Part shown: piece by piece, positions 57,036 through 64,000 of the stretch
Layout of the letters: each line of letters starts with the position of its first letter
How positions within the stretch are numbered: position 1 is the first letter of the stretch
Assembly: GCF_000215745.1 (NCBI RefSeq)
Contig: NC_015663.1
Coordinates: forward strand, 4,560,780 to 4,624,779
DNA from: Klebsiella aerogenes KCTC 2190
Lineage (GTDB): Bacteria; Pseudomonadota; Gammaproteobacteria; Enterobacterales; Enterobacteriaceae
DNA: 64,000 nucleotides
Reading direction: 5' to 3'
Notes under the pieces: generated by a model
Database searches by the model: none
What the model was told of the DNA's origin: nothing
The model's input: only the letters and a program-made list of their open reading frames with translations
Position numbers and translations under genes: made by a program

Positions 57036-57518
57036 TTACTCAGCAGGTGCAGGCATTTTACCTTCCGGCGCTTTACGTTCTGTCAGATGCTTCTCAAAAT
57101 TCGCATTGAACTGTTTTTTCTGTTCCGGCGTCAGGATGTTGTAAATCTTGTTCTGGGTTTCCATGCGGGAAAGCATCATCTCTTTATGCTGTGCTTCCAT
57201 CTTATCAATCTGCGCGCTGGCTTTCGCTTTGTCGAAAGTATCGCTGGCGATCAGATCGTGCATGGCGCGACGTTCGTCAAGGGACGGACGTTTCATGTTC
57301 TGGCGTTGGCTTTTCATGATGTCGCGAACCTGCTGCTTTTGCGCATCGGTCAGGTTCAGGTCTTTGAACATCATATCGTGATGACCCGGCATACCTTTAT
57401 GGTGCATCATCGGTTTGCTGTCGGTTTGGGTGGTAGTGGTAGTATCGGCTGCGTGAGCCAGGTTAGCAGCACCCAGAGCCAGCGTAGAGGCAACAAACAG
57501 AGCAGTAATCTTCTTCAT
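57036..57518 (-). CDS. spy: Periplasmic chaperone Spy
   Basis: An ATP-independent, cradle-shaped periplasmic chaperone induced by envelope stress. 160 residues. Signal peptide MKKITALFVASTLALGAANLAHA, then a mature all-helical protein with the two LTxxQ repeats (LNLTDAQKQQ, ILTPEQKKQF) and a Met/His-rich N-terminal linker (MMHHKGMPGHHDMM). The start is ATG 57518. In E. coli spy is controlled by CpxR and BaeR; ATAAA-GCGC-GTAAA on the minus strand (57590-57577) resembles a CpxR site. Confidence 0.95.
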   Translation of the reverse strand: MKKITALFVASTLALGAANLAHAADTTTTTQTDSKPMMHHKGMPGHHDMMFKDLNLTDAQKQQVRDIMKSQRQNMKRPSLDERRAMHDLIASDTFDKAKASAQIDKMEAQHKEMMLSRMETQNKIYNILTPEQKKQFNANFEKHLTERKAPEGKMPAPAE

Positions 57519-57885
57519 GGTTATGTCCTTACTATCAGTTATTCTGACGGCGCATTGCCGTGTTGACGAGATTAACTTTACGCGCTTTATCGTCAATTAG
57601 TCAGTGCAAGCGTAAAACAATGAAAGTGTAAAAAACATTTTCTCACCAATTGTGGAGAAAATAAGGAAAATGAGGAGGGATATGCAACAAAAAATAAATA
57701 ACAGGCTGTTTTATAAGGAAACTGTGAAGATTATAAAACAGTGGAGATTAAAAACAAAGCATTTAACCAGGAATAATCTGCAAACCATATCAATGGCACA
57801 AATAAATAAGATCGGCGCGCAGCGATATTTCACTCGATATTCACAACCGCGAACGACAACGGCTGTGAATAGTTAAGTGCGGGAA
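57519..57885. other. spy upstream region (367 bases)
   Basis: A very AT-rich spacer between astE and spy (both minus strand). It contains the spy promoter with a CpxR-like repeat at 57577-57590 and two further GTAAA words on the plus strand at 57612 and 57628. A hairpin ATTCACAACCG / CGGCTGTGAAT at about 57839-57870 after astE could act as terminator but lacks a T-run. A 74-codon frame on the plus strand is not supported as a gene. Confidence 0.45.
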
Positions 57886-58848
57886 TTACAACCGTTCCAG
57901 CATCAGCCCAGCCCGTAGCCCTGGCGCCACGCCGGGGTTGGGAAACAGCACGTACTCTTGCGCCTTTTCGACGACATAGCGCGTTTCGCCATCCTCCGCC
58001 AGCAGCGTCCCGGCGCTGAACGGCGTAAAATTGAGCGTCTCCCCCGACATATGCAACTGGAACTGGTCACTGTGGCGGGTGATCTGCTGCACCACCCGGT
58101 AGCGCAGCGGCGCAGTCGCTTCTGCCACCGCCAAATCGCCCACCAACAGCCTGCTTAACGCCCGCTGCGTCGCTGAGAACTGGGTTAAATCGTTGTCGCC
58201 AAAAGGCAGCGCTTTGCCCAACTCCAGCGTACAGGCCAGCGCGGCAAAACGTTCGCAGCTAAAGTGGGTAAAAGTTCCCGCCGGTTGTTGATGGAACACC
58301 AGCGCCTCCAGCCCGGCCGCGCCAAGCCAGCTGAGAAAATCTTCGCTCCACGGCTCCTCGCGTGCCGGCAACACCCCAAAGCGCGGATGCAGCGAGCCGC
58401 GAATAGCGGTATGCATATCCAGATGCCAGCGCACGCCATGGCTATCGCTAAAGAAACGCGTCACAGCGCTTTCCAACTGCCGCGCCCGCACCGTTTCCCC
58501 ACTGGGCGCGAACTTGCGCCAGCGTTCGCCGAACATGCGGTTCATATCGCTATCGAGATAGCGTTTATTTTGCCGCAGCGCCGGCGGGTTGCCGAATATC
58601 ACCAACACACGCCAGCGCAGCGGGAGTTCGCCGCTAAACAACTGCTGAAGCAAAGCGTTGACTATCTCCACCGGCGCGGTTTCATTGCCGTGAATACCGC
58701 AGGAGAGTACCAGTGAACGTTCGCAGCGCGCATGCGGGGTCAGCAGCAGGATGCCGCAATCGATCCAGTGCCAACGAAAATGGGCGGTTTCGCCATGAAA
58801 ATGATGCGGCCAGCGCCCCGCCAGAGTTAGTGCCAGAAAGTCGTCCAC
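57886..58848 (-). CDS. astE: Succinylglutamate desuccinylase
   Basis: AstE releases succinate and glutamate from N-succinylglutamate, the last step of the AST pathway. It is a 320-residue zinc carboxypeptidase-like protein with [15 protein letters not shown] (zinc His and Glu), [14 protein letters not shown] (zinc His) and [11 protein letters not shown] (catalytic Glu). The start is GTG 58848, with a strong GAGGAGGCGTC; this gives VDDFLALTL, parallel to E. coli MDNFLALTL. It follows astD by 73 bases instead of following astB as in E. coli. Confidence 0.93.
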   Translation of the reverse strand: MDDFLALTLAGRWPHHFHGETAHFRWHWIDCGILLLTPHARCERSLVLSCGIHGNETAPVEIVNALLQQLFSGELPLRWRVLVIFGNPPALRQNKRYLDSDMNRMFGERWRKFAPSGETVRARQLESAVTRFFSDSHGVRWHLDMHTAIRGSLHPRFGVLPAREEPWSEDFLSWLGAAGLEALVFHQQPAGTFTHFSCERFAALACTLELGKALPFGDNDLTQFSATQRALSRLLVGDLAVAEATAPLRYRVVQQITRHSDQFQLHMSGETLNFTPFSAGTLLAEDGETRYVVEKAQEYVLFPNPGVAPGLRAGLMLERL

Positions 58849-58921
58849 GACGCCTCCTCTATTACTGAAACGGATCGAGGAAAACTCGCAGGGCCGAGAA
58901 TCCCGGCCCCGCGAACTTTCA
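58849..58921 (-). other. Short astD-astE junction where astB is expected
   Basis: In E. coli the gene astB (about 1.3 kb) lies between astD and astE. Here only 73 bases remain. They hold an imperfect GC hairpin (minus strand GGGGCCG ... CGGCCCTGC) and the astE ribosome binding site. One frame reads Leu-Asp-Pro-Phe-Gln-stop (58879-58862) just before that site; E. coli AstB has Tyr-Pro-Phe-Gln near its C-terminus, so this may be a remnant, but five residues are too few to prove it. Confidence 0.6.
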
Positions 58922-62696
<3,775 letters not shown>

Positions 62697-62718
62697 TTAT
62701 TACGCTGTAAATGTAGAT

Positions 62719-62734
62719 TGCACGCATCGTGCCA
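62719..62734 (-). promoter_or_regulatory. Sigma-54 promoter of the ast operon
   Basis: The minus strand reads TGGCACGATGCGTGCA: GG at -24 and GC at -12 with the required 10-base gap. Transcription would start near 62708, about 60 bases before astC. This fits the nitrogen control known for ast in E. coli and Klebsiella. Confidence 0.87.
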
Positions 62735-62798
62735 GCCAGAGGCAAAAATGCATAAATTGAGCTCAATCACGCGATATCAATGAGTTACACACACTAAC

Positions 62799-62834
62799 TA
62801 TTCAATAAAAATGCATAATTAGTGAATAATCATC
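62799..62834. promoter_or_regulatory. Candidate ArgR (ARG box) region
   Basis: TATTCAATAAAAATGCATAA and, next to it, TTAGTGAATAATCATC resemble paired 18-base ARG boxes (TGAAT/ATTCA half-sites at about one-box spacing). ArgR helps activate ast in E. coli. The match is partial. Confidence 0.4.
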
Positions 62835-62933
62835 AAATAAACGGCGCTGGATAGAGGAAAACGACGAGAAGTTATGCAGCGATAAGATATAATTCTGTAA
62901 TTGTGATCCTCTACGAAATTTATCGTAGATATC

Positions 62934-62970
62934 TGCGCTTTTTTGGCGCGACATGCGCCAAAACGGTGCA
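62934..62970. promoter_or_regulatory. NtrC enhancer sites upstream of astC
   Basis: TGCGCCAAAACGGTGCA (62954-62970) matches the NtrC consensus TGCACC-N5-GGTGCA in all but one position. A weaker copy, TGCGCTTTTTTGGCGCG, lies at 62934-62950. They are 220-250 bases upstream of the sigma-54 promoter, a usual enhancer distance. Confidence 0.75.
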
Positions 62971-63091
62971 TAATTTGTGCGATTCGCTCGCCAACCGCAG
63001 TAATCGGTAGAATTAACCATCTGTCGGCAGCCACCATGATGAAATTCTGCTAACATCCTTGCACTATTCACCTTGCACAGTGGCAGCGACT

Positions 63092-63898
63092 ATGAAATTC
63101 ATCTCTTTTAATATCAACGGCCTGCGTGCCCGCCCCCATCAACTGGCCGCCATCGTCGATAAACATCAGCCCGATGTTATCGGCCTCCAGGAAACCAAAG
63201 TACACGACGATATGTTTCCTCTCGAAGAGGTGGCAAAGCTGGGTTACAACGTCTTTTACCATGGGCAAAAAGGCCATTACGGCGTCGCGCTGCTGACCAA
63301 AGAGACTCCGATAGCCGTGCGTCGCGGCTTCCCGGGCGACGGCGAAGATGCGCAACGCCGCATCATCATGGCGGAAATTCCCTCGCCGTTTGGTAATGTC
63401 ACGGTAATTAACGGCTATTTCCCGCAAGGAGAGAGCCGTGACCACGAGACTAAATTTCCGGCGAAAGCGGCGTTTTATCAGAATCTGCAGAACTACCTCG
63501 ATACCGAGTTGAACAAAGAAAATCCGGTGCTTATCATGGGCGATATGAACATTAGCCCTACCGATCTTGATATCGGCATTGGCGAAGAGAACCGTAAGCG
63601 CTGGCTGCGCACCGGTAAATGTTCCTTCCTGCCGGAAGAGCGTGAATGGATGGATCGCCTGCTGGGCTGGGGCCTGGTCGATACCTGGCGTCACGCCAAC
63701 CCCGATAATCATGACCGCTTTTCATGGTTCGATTACCGCTCTAAAGGTTTTGATGACAACCGCGGTCTGCGTATCGACCTGCTGCTGGCAAGCTCGCCGC
63801 TGGCTCAGCGCTGCGTCGAAACCGGCATCGATTACGACATCCGCGGGATGGAAAAGCCTTCCGATCATGCGCCGGTATGGGCAACCTTTAAACCATAA
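63092..63898 (+). CDS. xthA: Exodeoxyribonuclease III
   Basis: XthA is the main AP endonuclease and 3'-5' exonuclease in base excision repair and protects against hydrogen peroxide. 268 residues as in E. coli. Motifs of the exonuclease III/APE1 fold are [23 protein letters not shown] (metal Glu), [31 protein letters not shown] and the C-terminal [12 protein letters not shown]. The start is ATG 63092; an ATG 11 codons upstream is not conserved. It is divergent from astC as in E. coli. Confidence 0.97.
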   Translation: MKFISFNINGLRARPHQLAAIVDKHQPDVIGLQETKVHDDMFPLEEVAKLGYNVFYHGQKGHYGVALLTKETPIAVRRGFPGDGEDAQRRIIMAEIPSPFGNVTVINGYFPQGESRDHETKFPAKAAFYQNLQNYLDTELNKENPVLIMGDMNISPTDLDIGIGEENRKRWLRTGKCSFLPEEREWMDRLLGWGLVDTWRHANPDNHDRFSWFDYRSKGFDDNRGLRIDLLLASSPLAQRCVETGIDYDIRGMEKPSDHAPVWATFKP

Positions 63899-63907
63899 CT
63901 CTTCTTT

Positions 63908-63928
63908 GGGGCTCCGGCGCGGAGCCCC
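63908..63928 (+). terminator. Hairpin after xthA
   Basis: GGGGCTCC / GGAGCCCC with loop GGCGC, 9 bases after the stop; the following GCTATCC has no T-run, so it may be a weak or Rho-assisted terminator. The remaining bases to 64000 show no gene. Confidence 0.55.
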
Positions 63929-64000
63929 GCTATCCTGAGCAAAATCAATAAAGTGAACGGTATACATTGTCGCTCGCGGCAATTTACTATACTGTCGCGC

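Noticed and set aside
57652..57876. 74-codon plus-strand frame in the spy upstream region
   Set aside because: The sequence is very AT-rich, has no ribosome binding site at the start, no recognisable domain and overlaps the expected spy promoter; long A-rich stretches make lysine/asparagine-rich frames by chance.
58880..58921. REP/BIME-type repeat in the astD-astE junction
   Set aside because: The GC hairpin does not have the REP consensus arms and no second copy was seen in the window.

Overview
This 64 kb window is chromosomal DNA of an enterobacterium close to Klebsiella/Raoultella and to Escherichia/Citrobacter; I do not assign a species. Most genes are recognisable as counterparts of E. 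coli K-12 genes, largely in E. coli order: lapA-pgpB-ribA-acnA-ymiA-cysB-topA-yciN-sohB-yciK-btuR ... rluB ... yciO-rnm-trpLEDCBA ... ompW ... yciC-yciB ... yciA, then a jump to yniB-hxpB-ydjM-tcyP-cedA-katE-chbGFRACB-osmE-nadE-cho-spy-astE-astDAC-xthA. No insertion sequence, prophage, CRISPR array, tRNA or rRNA gene was seen.

Accessory material sits in discrete slots of this backbone. (1) 12.6-17.3 kb, between btuR and rluB: a glycoside-use cassette (AraC regulator, GH3 beta-glucosidase, GPH-type sugar symporter) with a perfect CRP site upstream. (2) 18.6-23.7 kb, between rluB and yciO, where E. coli has yciQ: two tandem membrane-bound Cache-HAMP-GGDEF(degenerate)-EAL proteins. (3) 32.3-36.8 kb, between trpA and ompW, where E. 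coli has yciGFE: a MarR/oxidoreductase pair, a RyhB-like Fur-controlled small RNA, a yiaVW-type membrane pair with a lipoprotein, and a LysR regulator. (4) 39.8-42.0 kb, between yciB and yciA: a FepA/IroN-type siderophore receptor with its own Fur box. The yciA|yniB junction near 42.5 kb joins segments that are far apart in E. coli.

Three observations stand out. A RyhB-type sRNA (about 33831-33924) carries the RyhB pairing core but its own 5' hairpin and terminator, under a perfect Fur-like palindrome. The ast operon (arginine succinyltransferase pathway) lacks astB: astD is followed directly by astE, so succinylarginine dihydrolase is missing although the sigma-54/NtrC control region is intact. 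sohB is split by a one-base deletion in an A-run. Smaller points are a trp leader peptide lengthened to 20 residues with a third Trp codon where E. coli has its stop, a ChiX-pairing site in the chbB-chbC spacer, LexA boxes at ydjM and cho, and a 25-codon reading frame with a strong ribosome binding site but an ATT start between ymiA and acnA.

Functionally the window covers envelope lipid metabolism (lapA, pgpB), cofactors (ribA, btuR, nadE), DNA topology and repair (topA, cho, xthA), cysteine control and cystine uptake (cysB, tcyP), tryptophan biosynthesis, iron acquisition and sparing (receptor plus sRNA), stress defence (katE, osmE, spy), chitobiose and beta-glucoside use, and arginine catabolism.
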